Notes: generated by a model from the letters alone, not told the origin. A DNA stretch of 64,000 nucleotides from Gemmatimonadota bacterium (GCA_016874005.1 VGVQ01000002.1:62001-126000); one strand, 5' to 3'; positions 32,527-42,475 are shown, counted from the stretch's first letter. Translations and numbers: made by a program.

Positions 32527-33159
32527 CTACAGTCCAAGCCCCAGCTGCGCCACCGGCATGAAGCTCTGCCGGTGGTGCCGAGTCGGCCCGTGGTCGTCGA
32601 TGGCGCGGCGGTGGGCTTCGGTGCCGTAGCCCCGGTTGCTCGCCCAATCGTAGACCGGGTGACGCCCTGCCAACCGTCCCATCAGGAGGTCGCGAACCGT
32701 CTTTGCGATGATGCCGGCCGCCGAAATGGTGAGCGAGATCGCGTCGCCGTCGACCAGCGCTTCATGCGGCAACCCCAGCTCGGGCATTGCCAGCCCGTCG
32801 ATGAGAATGGTCGCCTGGCTCGGGTCGAACCGCCCCCCGACGGCACGATCGACCGCGCGCCTCATCGCGAGCGCGGTGGCCCTCCGGATGTTGAAACGGT
32901 CGATCTCCCGCACCGAAGCGCAGCCCACGCCGATCGCCGACGCTTTGGCGCGGATCCACCGCGCGGCCGAGTCCCGCTGCCCTTCCGACAACGTCTTGCT
33001 GTCGCGCACCAGTGACGATCGACGGCACCCGATCGGGAACGCCACGGCCGCCGCGACCACTGGACCGGCCAACGGGCCCCGGCCCGCTTCGTCGACGCCG
33101 ATCAGGAGCCGGCCCGCCTCCCAACTCCGTTTTTCGTAGCGAACACCGGTCCGTCGCAC
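32527..33159 (-). CDS. rnhB: Ribonuclease HII
   Basis: LLIGVDEAGRGPLAGPVVAAAVAFP; DSKTLSEGQR. Confidence 0.95.
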   Translation of the reverse strand: MRRTGVRYEKRSWEAGRLLIGVDEAGRGPLAGPVVAAAVAFPIGCRRSSLVRDSKTLSEGQRDSAARWIRAKASAIGVGCASVREIDRFNIRRATALAMRRAVDRAVGGRFDPSQATILIDGLAMPELGLPHEALVDGDAISLTISAAGIIAKTVRDLLMGRLAGRHPVYDWASNRGYGTEAHRRAIDDHGPTRHHRQSFMPVAQLGLGL

Positions 33160-33240
33160 CTGGTCGCCTCCGAGTTGCGCTCAACCTGACAGGGCCTCGG
33201 GCCACCCGCAACCCTTCAGCACCGGACCTCGCGTCCCACA

Positions 33241-35490
33241 ATGAAACCCTCGAGCGCGTTCATGCGTCCAAATAGACGGGTTTCCTCATCCGGGGCAGCA
33301 GCGATGACTTGGACGGACGTTCGAAGTCGCCTGGGACACGCCGCCGCCACCGTTCGGGCTCGGATCACCCGCCGAGCCGTCGTCAGGACCGGTGCGGCAG
33401 CAGCTGTCGTTTCCACCTCGATCATCCTGGCGGAAGCCGCCATTCGCGGCCACCTCAGGCCCATCGAAACCCGAATGCCGACGGCGATTTACACCCGGCC
33501 CACCAGCTGGGGCGGCGAGGGCGCCCGGGCGCCGGTCGCGCTCGCGAATCTCGACGGCTCTGCCCCGGAGTACCGAATCCCGGTGGGCCGGGACCGGGTT
33601 CCCGAGGTGCTTGTCCAAGCGGTCTTCGCGGTCGAGGACCAGCGATTCGAATCCCACCACGGCCTTGACGTTCGCCGCATCGGGGGGGCACTCCTCGCCA
33701 ACCTCAAGGCGGGCCGGATTCACCAGGGCGGCAGCACCATCACCCAGCAACTGGTCAAGAACGTCCTCCTGAGTCACCGGCGCACGCCGCTGCGGAAAGC
33801 GCGGGAGGCGGCCCTGGCTCTCGCCATCGAAGCCCGACACGACAAGGCCGAGATTCTCGAGGCGTACCTCAACGAGATCTACCTCGGCTACGACGGCAGG
33901 CGCCCGATTCACGGGGTCGGCGCCGCGGCCCGATACTACTTCGGGAAGGAGGTATCGCGACTCGGACTCGCGGAGGCCGCCTTGCTGGCCGGGATGATCC
34001 AGGCCCCCAACCGAACGACCCCGATCCGCCACGAGCGGCAGGCCCGGCGCCGCCGCAACCTGGTCTTGACCCTGATGCGGGACCAAGGTCGCATCGACGA
34101 GCGGGCCTTTCGGCAAGCGACCCGAGCCCGGGTTCCGACCCGGCCCCATCCCGCCGCGACCCTCGATGCCCGCTACGCTCGCGACTATCTCGCCAGGAGA
34201 CTGCCGACCAAACTCCCCAAAAGGGGGATGGCTCTCTATACCACGATTGATGCCGGCCTGCAGCGCGCGGCCGACCGGGCGGTCACCGAGGGTCTCCGCC
34301 GCCTGGGCACCGACGCCCAAGCGGCCCTGGTCGCCATCGATCCGAGGACCGGCGACCTCCTGGCTATGGTCGGCGGCCGCGACTACGCGGGCTCCCAGTT
34401 CAATCGCGCCACCGACGCCAAGCGACAGCCGGGGAGCGCCTTCAAACCGATCGTCGCGCTCGCCGCGCTGGAACGCGCCGCGGGCGATCGTCCGGCCTTT
34501 ACGCTCGCGTCTCGAATCGAGGACGAGCCGCTCACCGTTCGCGCCGGCTCGACCCAATGGCAACCGACCAACTACGACCACACCTTCCGCGGGGTCGTCA
34601 CCCTGAGGGAGGCCCTCGAGCAGAGCTTGAACGTTCCCTTTGTCCGGGTGGGCTTGGAGGTCGGGGCCCCGCGGATCGTCGCGACCGCCCGGCGGCTTGG
34701 CATCCGGAGCCAGTTGGCGGCCGTTCCCAGCCTGGCCCTCGGCAGTTCCGAGGTGACGCTCTCGGAGTTGGTCCGGGCCTATGGCGTCTTCGCGGCGGGC
34801 GGCCGGCTTGCGCCGGAGCGACTGGTGGTCGGCCAGGGATCGATCGGCCAGCGGCTCCGCATCCCCGAGCCCCCGCCGGGCCCACAGGTCGTCGACCCCG
34901 CGGCTGCCTTCCTGGTGACATCGGCGCTCGAATGGGTCATTCAGCGGGGCACCGGGCGGGCCCTGGCACTGGAGACGCGGTTCGGCGCCATGGCGGGAAA
35001 GACCGGCACCTCGAACGAGTGGCGAGACGCTTGGTTCGTGGCCTACGCTCCGTCTATCGTGGTGGGAGTCTGGGTCGGGCACGACGATGGCCGGAGCCTC
35101 CGGCGCAGTGGCGCCGATGCCGCCCTCCCGATCGTCGCCCGATTCCTGGAACGCACCGACCCCGACGATCGCTCGGAGTCGTTCGAACGTCCCGATGGGA
35201 TCGAGACCGCGAGCCCCGATTGCTACTCCGAGGAGTTCTTTCTCGCTGGCACGGCCCCGGAAACCTCATGTGACGCCGATGGGTGGCTCAGGTGGCGTTG
35301 GGGCGACGACGATGACGATGACGACGACGAAGACGGTGAAGATACCCGCACCGGCCCTCGCGACCGTCGCTGGCATCAGGACCGCGCCGCCGACCGCTCG
35401 GCGCAATGGCAACGCCGCCTGGAGCGGCGCGCCGCTCGCGCCATGGAACGGGTCCTCGAACGGCTCCTGGAGCGGGCCGAGCAGCGCTAG
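33241..35490 (+). CDS. Penicillin-binding protein 1A-type transglycosylase/transpeptidase with acidic C-terminal tail
   Basis: VFAVEDQRFESHHGLD, QGGSTITQQLVKNVLL, RQPGSAFKPIVALAALE, GKTGTSNEWRDAWFVAY; DDDDDDDDEDGED tail. Confidence 0.93.
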   Translation: MKPSSAFMRPNRRVSSSGAAAMTWTDVRSRLGHAAATVRARITRRAVVRTGAAAAVVSTSIILAEAAIRGHLRPIETRMPTAIYTRPTSWGGEGARAPVALANLDGSAPEYRIPVGRDRVPEVLVQAVFAVEDQRFESHHGLDVRRIGGALLANLKAGRIHQGGSTITQQLVKNVLLSHRRTPLRKAREAALALAIEARHDKAEILEAYLNEIYLGYDGRRPIHGVGAAARYYFGKEVSRLGLAEAALLAGMIQAPNRTTPIRHERQARRRRNLVLTLMRDQGRIDERAFRQATRARVPTRPHPAATLDARYARDYLARRLPTKLPKRGMALYTTIDAGLQRAADRAVTEGLRRLGTDAQAALVAIDPRTGDLLAMVGGRDYAGSQFNRATDAKRQPGSAFKPIVALAALERAAGDRPAFTLASRIEDEPLTVRAGSTQWQPTNYDHTFRGVVTLREALEQSLNVPFVRVGLEVGAPRIVATARRLGIRSQLAAVPSLALGSSEVTLSELVRAYGVFAAGGRLAPERLVVGQGSIGQRLRIPEPPPGPQVVDPAAAFLVTSALEWVIQRGTGRALALETRFGAMAGKTGTSNEWRDAWFVAYAPSIVVGVWVGHDDGRSLRRSGADAALPIVARFLERTDPDDRSESFERPDGIETASPDCYSEEFFLAGTAPETSCDADGWLRWRWGDDDDDDDDEDGEDTRTGPRDRRWHQDRAADRSAQWQRRLERRAARAMERVLERLLERAEQR

Positions 35491-36731
35491 CGCCGGGCCG
35501 CCGCCGCCCGCAGCGAGTCGAGCACCGCGCCAGTCGCCCGGCCATCCGCCGGCAGTCCCACCGACCGTTGGAACCGCCTGAGGGCATCGCGGGTGCGGGC
35601 CCCGAGAATCCCGTCCGCCGCACCCGCCCCATGGCCCAGTTCGACGAGGAGGCTCTGCAGTTCTCGCCGCTCGACCCGGGAGAGACCCCGGACGCCGCCG
35701 GGCCACGATGTCACCAGGGGATCGCTACCGCGGAGCCGGTCGGCCAAGTGACCGATCGCCAGCGCGTAGGACTCCGCCGCGTTGTACGAGTAGATCGCCT
35801 GGAAGTTGGAGAGTGCCAAGAAGGCTGGACCGGTCGGCCCCGCCGGGCGGAGGAGTGCGGCCTGGCCCTCGCCGGCGCTGGGTCCGCCGAGCACGGGCCG
35901 AACGCCGGCGGCGCTCCAGGTCGCCAGTGGCCGCCTGTTCGTTCGCCCCGAGGGCCCCCGGTACCGGGCGGGGACGGTGACCTCGTAACCCCAAGTCTCC
36001 CCTGATTTCCAGCCAGCTCGAACCAGGTAGTTCGCCGTCGACCCGAGGGCGTCGGGCACCGACCCGACGATGTCACGGCGACCGTCGCCATCGAAGTCGA
36101 CGGCGGTGGAGAGGAAGGTCGTCGGCATGAACTGGGTTTGGCCAAAGGCGCCCGCCCACGAACCGAGCAGCTGCGATGGCGCGAGATCGCCCGCGACCAG
36201 GATCCGCAGGGTGGCCACCAGCTGATCCCGGGCGAAGGCCCGCCGTCCACCGAAGCAGGTCTGGGTACCGAGCGAGTTGAGGAGGGGGCGCTGCCCGAGG
36301 AGCCGACCGTAATCGGACTCGATGCCCCAGACCGCGACCACGGTGTGCCGATCGACGCCGGTTTCCCGCTCGACCCGGTCGAGTACCGCGGCCCAGGTCG
36401 CCAGGGCCTGGCGGCCATCGGCGATTCGCTCCTCGTCGACTAGGAAGCCGAGGTATTCCCAGATCGGGGTGACGAACTCCGGTTGCCTGAGGCGGGCGGT
36501 GAGCACGGTCGTGTCCGGCCTGAATGCCGCCAGCGCGGAGTCGACGATCGGCCCGGACAGGCCCCGGGCACGCGCCAGGGCGGTGAGGGAGTCGCGGCAG
36601 GCCTCGGCTCGATCCTGACTGAGCAGGGAGCCTTGGAAGCTGGCAAGCGCGGCGCCCGACAGGGCGATGGACCGCGACCAGCGGCGAACGGCGCCGGACG
36701 CGCGGACCCATCGCGACCGGCGGCTCGGAAT
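35487..36731 (-). CDS. Lytic murein transglycosylase (MltB-like) with C-terminal peptidoglycan-binding domain
   Basis: VWGIESDYGRLLGQRPLLNSLGTQTCFGGRR; AGAFGQTQFMPTTFLSTAVDFDGDGRRDI; C-terminal PG_binding_1-like; start codon uncertain. Confidence 0.88.
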   Translation of the reverse strand: MPSRRSRWVRASGAVRRWSRSIALSGAALASFQGSLLSQDRAEACRDSLTALARARGLSGPIVDSALAAFRPDTTVLTARLRQPEFVTPIWEYLGFLVDEERIADGRQALATWAAVLDRVERETGVDRHTVVAVWGIESDYGRLLGQRPLLNSLGTQTCFGGRRAFARDQLVATLRILVAGDLAPSQLLGSWAGAFGQTQFMPTTFLSTAVDFDGDGRRDIVGSVPDALGSTANYLVRAGWKSGETWGYEVTVPARYRGPSGRTNRRPLATWSAAGVRPVLGGPSAGEGQAALLRPAGPTGPAFLALSNFQAIYSYNAAESYALAIGHLADRLRGSDPLVTSWPGGVRGLSRVERRELQSLLVELGHGAGAADGILGARTRDALRRFQRSVGLPADGRATGAVLDSLRAAAARR

Positions 36732-36750
36732 GGCTGTTGCCGCCGAACGT

Positions 36751-37107
36751 TCAGTCGGCGGTCTGCTCCCGCTTCTCACGAATCCGAGCGCCCTTCCCCG
36801 ACAGCCGGCGGAGATAGTAGAGCTTGGCGCGGCGGACTCGCCCCCGCCGCACCACGTCGATCGAGGCGATCGACGGGCTGTGGAGGGGAAAGATGCGCTC
36901 GACACCCACCGAGGCGGAAATCTTCCGGACCGTGAAGGTCTCGTCGATCCCACCACCCTTTCGCCCGACGCAGACGCCTTCGAACGCTTGCAGTCGTTCC
37001 TTGTCGCCCTCGCGGACCCTCACCATGACCTTGACCGTGTCGCCCGGAGCGAACCGCGGGATGTCCGACTTGAGGCCTGCCTGATTGACCGTCGCTAGCT
37101 GATCCAT
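36751..37107 (-). CDS. rplS: 50S ribosomal protein L19
   Basis: [52 protein letters not shown]. Confidence 0.97.
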   Translation of the reverse strand: MDQLATVNQAGLKSDIPRFAPGDTVKVMVRVREGDKERLQAFEGVCVGRKGGGIDETFTVRKISASVGVERIFPLHSPSIASIDVVRRGRVRRAKLYYLRRLSGKGARIREKREQTAD

Positions 37108-37140
37108 GTCGTTCCTCCTGGGGCCGTCGTGGCCCGCTCG

Positions 37141-37833
37141 TTACTCCTCGATGCCCGCCTGATGCCGCGCCCAGAGATCGGGTCGCCGCTCGGCCGTCAA
37201 CCGCTCGGCCTCCATCTGCCGCCACGCCGCGATCGCCGCGTGATTGCCGGACAACAGTATCTCCGGCACCGCCCTGCCCCGGAAGACCGGGGGGCGGGTG
37301 TAGCTTGGCGGACTCAGCAGTCCCTCATAGTGCGAGTCCGAACTCGCCGAGGCGTGGTCGCCTAACGCTCCCGGCAGGAGCCGTACCACCGCGTCGATCA
37401 GGCACAGTGCCGCCGGCTCGCCGCCCGAGAGCACGAAATCGCCGACCGAAACCTCATCCGCGCCGAGGACATCGACGACTCGCTGGTCGATGTCCTTGTA
37501 GTGGCCGCACAGCACGGTCAGCGCGGGCTCGAGCGAGTACCGAACCGCCAGCCGGTGATCGAAGGGCCGTCCCCGAGCCGACATCGCCACCACCCGGCCG
37601 GGCGAACCGAGCGACTCGACGGCCGCCACCAACGGCTCCGGCTTCATCACCATGCCCGACCCACCGCCATACGGGGTGTCGTCGACGGTGCGATGCCGAT
37701 CGGCGGCGAACTCCCGTGGATCGACCAGCCGATACCGAGCCAGTCCAGCTGCCTCGGCCCGGGCCGGAATGCTCGCCGACAGGTAGGCCCGGATCACTTC
37801 CGGGAACAGGGTGATGACGTTGACGGCCAGCAT
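37141..37833 (-). CDS. trmD: tRNA (guanine-N1)-methyltransferase
   Basis: VITLFPEVIRAYLSASI; DDTPYGGGSGMVMKPEPL; VLSGGEPAAL; YTRPPVFRGRAVPEILLSGNH. Confidence 0.97.
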   Translation of the reverse strand: MLAVNVITLFPEVIRAYLSASIPARAEAAGLARYRLVDPREFAADRHRTVDDTPYGGGSGMVMKPEPLVAAVESLGSPGRVVAMSARGRPFDHRLAVRYSLEPALTVLCGHYKDIDQRVVDVLGADEVSVGDFVLSGGEPAALCLIDAVVRLLPGALGDHASASSDSHYEGLLSPPSYTRPPVFRGRAVPEILLSGNHAAIAAWRQMEAERLTAERRPDLWARHQAGIEE

Positions 37834-37877
37834 CCCCGCCTACCGGGCAACCGTTCGGCACCGCACCGTCGGTCCCT

Positions 37878-38381
37878 TCACTCGATCAACCCCTCCGGCA
37901 GCGCCACCACCAGGCGGCGGCCGGTCCGATCGACCTCGACGACGAATTCCTTCCGAAACGGGAGAAGAAATTCGCGTCGTTTCCCCTGCACTTCCAGCAT
38001 CACCCCGCTCGGCACCTCGTCCACCTGACTGACCACCCCGAGCGCCGTGCCGTCGGGGCCGATCACCGCGAATCCGGCCAGCTCGTGGAGGTAGACCTCC
38101 CCGGGCCCGGGCGGCGCCAAGGTGTCGGCGTCGGCGAGCACCAGTCGATCGTGCCACCCCTCGATCGCGTTGCGATCCGGGTATCCCCGGAAGGCCATCA
38201 GCCATTCGCGGTGATAGACCCGGCTCCGAGCGATCTCGAGGGGGCCAGCCACCACGTCACCTCCCACGTTCGCCACCCACACGGTCCGGCCCGGAGCGAA
38301 CACCGCCGCCGGATCGTCCGTCAGCGGAAACACGGCGCAGTCTCCCTTGAGACCGTGCGGCTTCCGCAGCCGCCCCACCAC
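37878..38381 (-). CDS. rimM: 16S rRNA processing protein RimM
   Basis: VGRLRKPHGLKGDCAVFPLTDDP; C-terminal PRC-like; synteny. Confidence 0.93.
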   Translation of the reverse strand: MVGRLRKPHGLKGDCAVFPLTDDPAAVFAPGRTVWVANVGGDVVAGPLEIARSRVYHREWLMAFRGYPDRNAIEGWHDRLVLADADTLAPPGPGEVYLHELAGFAVIGPDGTALGVVSQVDEVPSGVMLEVQGKRREFLLPFRKEFVVEVDRTGRRLVVALPEGLIE

Positions 38382-38397
38382 CAGGCGGCGCGTCAGG

Positions 38398-38640
38398 TTA
38401 GACGCCGGCCTTCTTGAGCAGGGCCCCGACGGTATCCGAGGGCGTCGCGCCCTTGCGAACCCAGTCCTTGGCCGCCTCGACGTCGAGCTGGACCTGCTTC
38501 GAGGCCTCGGCCCGAGGGTCGTAGGTGCCCAACACCGCGATGAATCGACCGTCTCTCGCCTTGTCCTGGTCCGCGACCACGATGCGGTAGAGCGGAACTT
38601 TCTTGCGCCCGATTCGGCGCAACCGAATCCGAGTAGCCAT
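38398..38640 (-). CDS. rpsP: 30S ribosomal protein S16
   Basis: MATRIRLRRIGRKKVPLYRIVVADQDKARDGRFIAVLGTYDPR. Confidence 0.97.
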   Translation of the reverse strand: MATRIRLRRIGRKKVPLYRIVVADQDKARDGRFIAVLGTYDPRAEASKQVQLDVEAAKDWVRKGATPSDTVGALLKKAGV

Positions 38641-38655
38641 GGTTTCTCCTTGACC

Positions 38656-39993
38656 CTACATCATTCCGGGAAAGCTACGACCGAAGGGCAAGCGCATTCC
38701 CGGTTTCCCCGCGCCCTTCATCAGCTTTTGCATCTGCTTGAACTGGTTCAGGAGCTGATTGACCTCCTGGACCGTTCGGCCAGAGCCCTTGGCCACTCGC
38801 ATCCGCCGCGATCCGTTCATCACGTCGGGGTCGGCCCGCTCGGCAGGCGTCATCGACAGCACGATCGCCTCGATGTACTTGAGACGATTGTCGTCGACAT
38901 TCGCCGCCTTGAGCATTTGGGGATTGACCCCTGGCAACATGCCCAGCACGTTCTTGAGCGGCCCCATTTTCTGCATCTGCCTCATGGCCGCGAGAAAGTC
39001 CTGCAGGTCGAGGCCCTTCTTCGAGAGTGCCTTCTTGGCGAGCTTCTCGGCTTCCTTCTCGTCGATGGTGCTCTGGGCCTTTTCCACCAGGCTGAGAACG
39101 TCGCCCTGCTGGAGAATCCGGCCGGCCATCCGGTCGGGCCGAAATGGCTCGAGGGCGTCGACCCCCTCGCCGACGCCGACATATTTGATCGGCGCGCCCG
39201 TCACGCCAAACACCGAGAGCGCCGCGCCGCCGCGGGCATCGCCGTCCATTTTGGTCAGCACGACGCCGGTCACCGCGAGCGCGTCATGGAAGCCCTTGGC
39301 GATCCGCACCGCGTCCTGCCCGGTCATCCCGTCCGCCACCAGAAGAATCTCATGCGGCTTGACGGCCCGTTTCAGCTCCTGCAACTCGGCCATCATCTCG
39401 TCGTCGATCTGGAGACGGCCCGCCGTATCCACGATGACGGTGCGGGCTCTCGCCTTCTCGGCCGCCTGGACGCCTCGCTTCACGATGCCCGCGACATCGG
39501 TGGCGCCCAGCTCGAGGTGGCATCCGACGTCGACTTGTTTGGCGAGCGTCGCCAACTGCTCCATGGCAGCCGGCCGGTATACGTCGGCGGCAACCAAGAA
39601 CGGTGCCTTCTGCTCCGCCTTCAGCCGTTTGGCCAGCTTGCCGGCCGTCGTCGTTTTGCCGGAGCCCTGCAGCCCGACGATCAAGACGACCGTGGGCGGT
39701 ACCGATGCGAACGCGATCGGGGCCTGTTTCTCCCCCAGCATCGCGACCAGCTCGTCGAAGACGATCTTGACGAGTTGCTGCCCGGGCCTGACACCCTTCA
39801 TCTGGGTCACGCCGACGGCCTTGGCCGAAACCCGCTCGAGGAACTGGCGGGTCAACTCGAAGCTGACGTCGGCTTCGAGGAGGATTCGCCGAATCTCCCG
39901 AAGGCCCTCTTTGACCGCGTCCTCGCTGAGGACGCCTTTCCCGGTCAGTCGCTTGAGGGCATCAGACAGTTTTGACGAGAGGTCGTCGAACAT
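38656..39993 (-). CDS. ffh: Signal recognition particle protein Ffh
   Basis: VGLQGSGKTTTAGKLAKRLK; DTAGRLQIDDEMM; Met-rich M-domain. Confidence 0.97.
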   Translation of the reverse strand: MFDDLSSKLSDALKRLTGKGVLSEDAVKEGLREIRRILLEADVSFELTRQFLERVSAKAVGVTQMKGVRPGQQLVKIVFDELVAMLGEKQAPIAFASVPPTVVLIVGLQGSGKTTTAGKLAKRLKAEQKAPFLVAADVYRPAAMEQLATLAKQVDVGCHLELGATDVAGIVKRGVQAAEKARARTVIVDTAGRLQIDDEMMAELQELKRAVKPHEILLVADGMTGQDAVRIAKGFHDALAVTGVVLTKMDGDARGGAALSVFGVTGAPIKYVGVGEGVDALEPFRPDRMAGRILQQGDVLSLVEKAQSTIDEKEAEKLAKKALSKKGLDLQDFLAAMRQMQKMGPLKNVLGMLPGVNPQMLKAANVDDNRLKYIEAIVLSMTPAERADPDVMNGSRRMRVAKGSGRTVQEVNQLLNQFKQMQKLMKGAGKPGMRLPFGRSFPGMM

Positions 39994-40077
39994 AAGCCTT
40001 TAAAGGTAGCGGACTTACCGATTCACCTCAAGGCGAACACCCAGCCCGGTCCCACTACTCCGGGCTTGCCTGACTTG

Positions 40078-40091
40078 ATTGATCGATCAAT
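40078..40091. promoter_or_regulatory. Candidate TetR operator, 14-bp perfect palindrome
   Basis: ATTGATCGATCAAT directly upstream of the probable GTG start at 40100. Confidence 0.5.
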
Positions 40092-40099
40092 TATTCGGG

Positions 40100-40735
40100 G
40101 TGCCCCGCGAACCCGCGAACCCAGCCACCCCCACCACCATCCTCGACGCCGCCGAGGAACTGTTTGCCAACCAAGGGTTTGGGGCAACCTCCATCAAGCA
40201 GATCGGGGAGCGATCCGGAACTAATCCAGCCCTGATCTACTACTACTTCGAAGACAAAGTCGGCCTGTACCGCGAGGTTCTGGCTCGGATTGGCCAGACC
40301 TTGGCGGCGGCAGCGGCCGCCAATCGGCGTCCCGGCCGCCCGATCGCGCAGCGTTCGGTCGAGAGCATCGTTGCCGCCCAGGCCGAGCTGCTCGTCAGGC
40401 ACCCTCGGGCGGCCCGGCTCATCGTCCGTGAACTGATCGACCACGGGGCCGCCCATGCCCAGCCGGTGATTCATCGGCTCGCGTCCGAAGTGTTCCGACC
40501 CGCGGTCGTCGCGATCGAGGCGGCCCAGGCCCGAGGCGAGATTCGGGCCGACCTGGACGCGCCGGCGGCGGTGGTTTCGACGATCGCCCAATTGGTCTAC
40601 TTCGTCCTGGCAGAGCCCGTCGTTCGAGCGCTCTTTGAACGGGGCGCCGATTTCCCCAGCCCGGACGACATCCGGGCGTTCGGTAGCCACGCCGCCCGCT
40701 TTGCGTTAGGCGGCCTTGGCCTGCGACCCACCTGA
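40100..40735 (+). CDS. TetR/AcrR family transcriptional regulator
   Basis: TTILDAAEELFANQGFGATSIKQIGERSGTNPALIYYYFEDKVGLYREVL; start chosen as GTG at 40100 (TTG 40079 also possible). Confidence 0.9.
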   Translation: MPREPANPATPTTILDAAEELFANQGFGATSIKQIGERSGTNPALIYYYFEDKVGLYREVLARIGQTLAAAAAANRRPGRPIAQRSVESIVAAQAELLVRHPRAARLIVRELIDHGAAHAQPVIHRLASEVFRPAVVAIEAAQARGEIRADLDAPAAVVSTIAQLVYFVLAEPVVRALFERGADFPSPDDIRAFGSHAARFALGGLGLRPT

Positions 40736-40742
40736 GGCCCCG

Positions 40743-41726
40743 ATGATCCGCTTCCTTCGGCCCGTCGTCCCGCTTTGTCTCCTCGGTATCGCCCCGCTGA
40801 CCGCCTGTGACCGGACCGGCCCCCGCCCGATGACCGGGCGAGGCACGGTGGAGTTCCCCGAGATCGATCTCGGCCCTCCGGCCCCGGCCCGGGTCGTCGC
40901 GGTACGAGTCGACGAGGGAGCCGACGTGGCTCCCGGCGACACCCTGGTACTGTTCGCCCAGGCGGAACTGCCGGCAACGATCGCGGCTGGCCGGGCCCGC
41001 GTCGCGATGGCGCAGTCCGCCCTCGCCGACCTCGAGCGGGGAGCCCGACCGGAGGAACTGGGACGGGCCCAGGCCGAGTTGGCCGCGGCGACCGCCGAAG
41101 CGGAGCGGACCGCGACCGACCTGGAGCGAGCCCGGTCACTGTATCAGCGCGACGTGATCGCCAAGCAAGTGCTCGACCAGGCCTCCACCGCCGCCGCGGT
41201 TGCCGCCGAGCGCCGCCGGGCAGCCGACGAAACGATGGCCCTGCTCAAGGCCGGAAGTCGGCAAGACCGAATCGCGATGGCCGCGGCGGAATTGGCCAGC
41301 GCCCGGGCCTCCTTGGCCATGGTCGAGGCCCGCTCGGCCGACCTGGTGGTGACGGCGCCGCTGGCTGGCCGGGTGCTCCTCCGTCTGGCCGAACCAGGCG
41401 AGTTCCTCGGCGCGGGAACTCCCGCGCTTACGTTAGGCGATCGCAGCCGCCCCTTCGTGCGGGTCTTCCTGCCCGCCGCCGACCTCGCCCGAATCCGGAT
41501 CGGCGATCGAGTCGCCGTTCGCCCCGATGGTGGCGACAGCACGGCCACGGCATCGGGCCGGGTCGTCGCGGTCAACACCAAGGCCGAGTTCACCCCCAGG
41601 GTGGCCCTCACCGAGCAAGAGCGAGCCGACCTGATGTTCGGGGTCAAGGTCGAACTCGACCCGGGGACGACCGTCCATCCCGGGCTCTGGGTCACCGTGA
41701 CCTTCGCCGCCGAGCCGACCCGGTGA
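40743..41726 (+). CDS. HlyD-family periplasmic adaptor (lipoprotein)
   Basis: Lipobox-like PLTACDRT; coiled-coil hairpin; APLAGRVLLRLAEPGEFLGAGTPALTLGD. Confidence 0.9.
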   Translation: MIRFLRPVVPLCLLGIAPLTACDRTGPRPMTGRGTVEFPEIDLGPPAPARVVAVRVDEGADVAPGDTLVLFAQAELPATIAAGRARVAMAQSALADLERGARPEELGRAQAELAAATAEAERTATDLERARSLYQRDVIAKQVLDQASTAAAVAAERRRAADETMALLKAGSRQDRIAMAAAELASARASLAMVEARSADLVVTAPLAGRVLLRLAEPGEFLGAGTPALTLGDRSRPFVRVFLPAADLARIRIGDRVAVRPDGGDSTATASGRVVAVNTKAEFTPRVALTEQERADLMFGVKVELDPGTTVHPGLWVTVTFAAEPTR

Positions 41727-42475
41727 GCGGCTTGGGCGTCGAGGCGCACGGGCTCCGGAAGGCCTTCGGATCGGCGGTCGCGGTCGCGGGGCTGGACCTG
41801 GCGGTCAAGTGGGGTGAGATCTTCGGTTTGCTCGGGCCGAACGGCTCCGGTAAGACCACCACCATCCGGATGCTGACGGGACTGCTCGAGCCCAGCGGGG
41901 GCCAAGCCCGGGTCGTCGACATCGATGTGGTGGCCTCGCCGGAACGGGTCCGGGCCCGAATCGGATACATGTCGCAACGGTTCGGCTTCTACGAAGACCT
42001 GACCATCGAAGAGAACATCCGATTCTACGGCGGGGTGTACGGGCTGACGCGACGCGAGCGCCGAGAGCGGATCCCGCAGCAGTTAACCCGATACCGGCTC
42101 GATCAGCGCCGGAAACAGCTCGCCGGCACGCTGTCGGGCGGCTGGAAGCAGCGCCTCGCGCTGGCCTGCGCCACCGTGCACCGGCCCGACTTGGTATTTC
42201 TCGACGAGCCCACCGCGGGCGTCGACCCGGCATCGCGCCAGCTGTTCTGGAATCTGATTCGCGAGGATGCCGCCGAAGGGATAACCGTGATCGTGACCAC
42301 CCACTACATGGATGAAGCCGAGCGGTGCGACCGGCTCGCCTTCCTGTCGCGGGGCCACTTGATCGGCGTGGGCACCCCGGCCGAGATCACCGAGCGGTTC
42401 GGGTTGCCCACCATCGAGGCCGTCTTCATCGAGCTGCAGCGGCGTGACGACGCCGAATTGGGGTTGTTGGCATGA
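41723..42475 (+). CDS. ABC transporter ATP-binding protein
   Basis: GLLGPNGSGKTTTIRMLTGLL, LSGGWKQRLALA, VFLDEPTAGVDP. Confidence 0.95.
   Translation: MSGLGVEAHGLRKAFGSAVAVAGLDLAVKWGEIFGLLGPNGSGKTTTIRMLTGLLEPSGGQARVVDIDVVASPERVRARIGYMSQRFGFYEDLTIEENIRFYGGVYGLTRRERRERIPQQLTRYRLDQRRKQLAGTLSGGWKQRLALACATVHRPDLVFLDEPTAGVDPASRQLFWNLIREDAAEGITVIVTTHYMDEAERCDRLAFLSRGHLIGVGTPAEITERFGLPTIEAVFIELQRRDDAELGLLA

Noticed and set aside
39997-40006. CCTTTAAAGG palindrome upstream of ffh
   Set aside because: Only 10 bp with no loop; explained by an AAAGG Shine-Dalgarno on the minus strand.
42082-42084. TTA codons outside TTAGG (e.g. 14451, 42082, 49882, about 59109)
   Set aside because: Not a separate signal; these are the few exceptions used to judge the CGTTAGGC observation.
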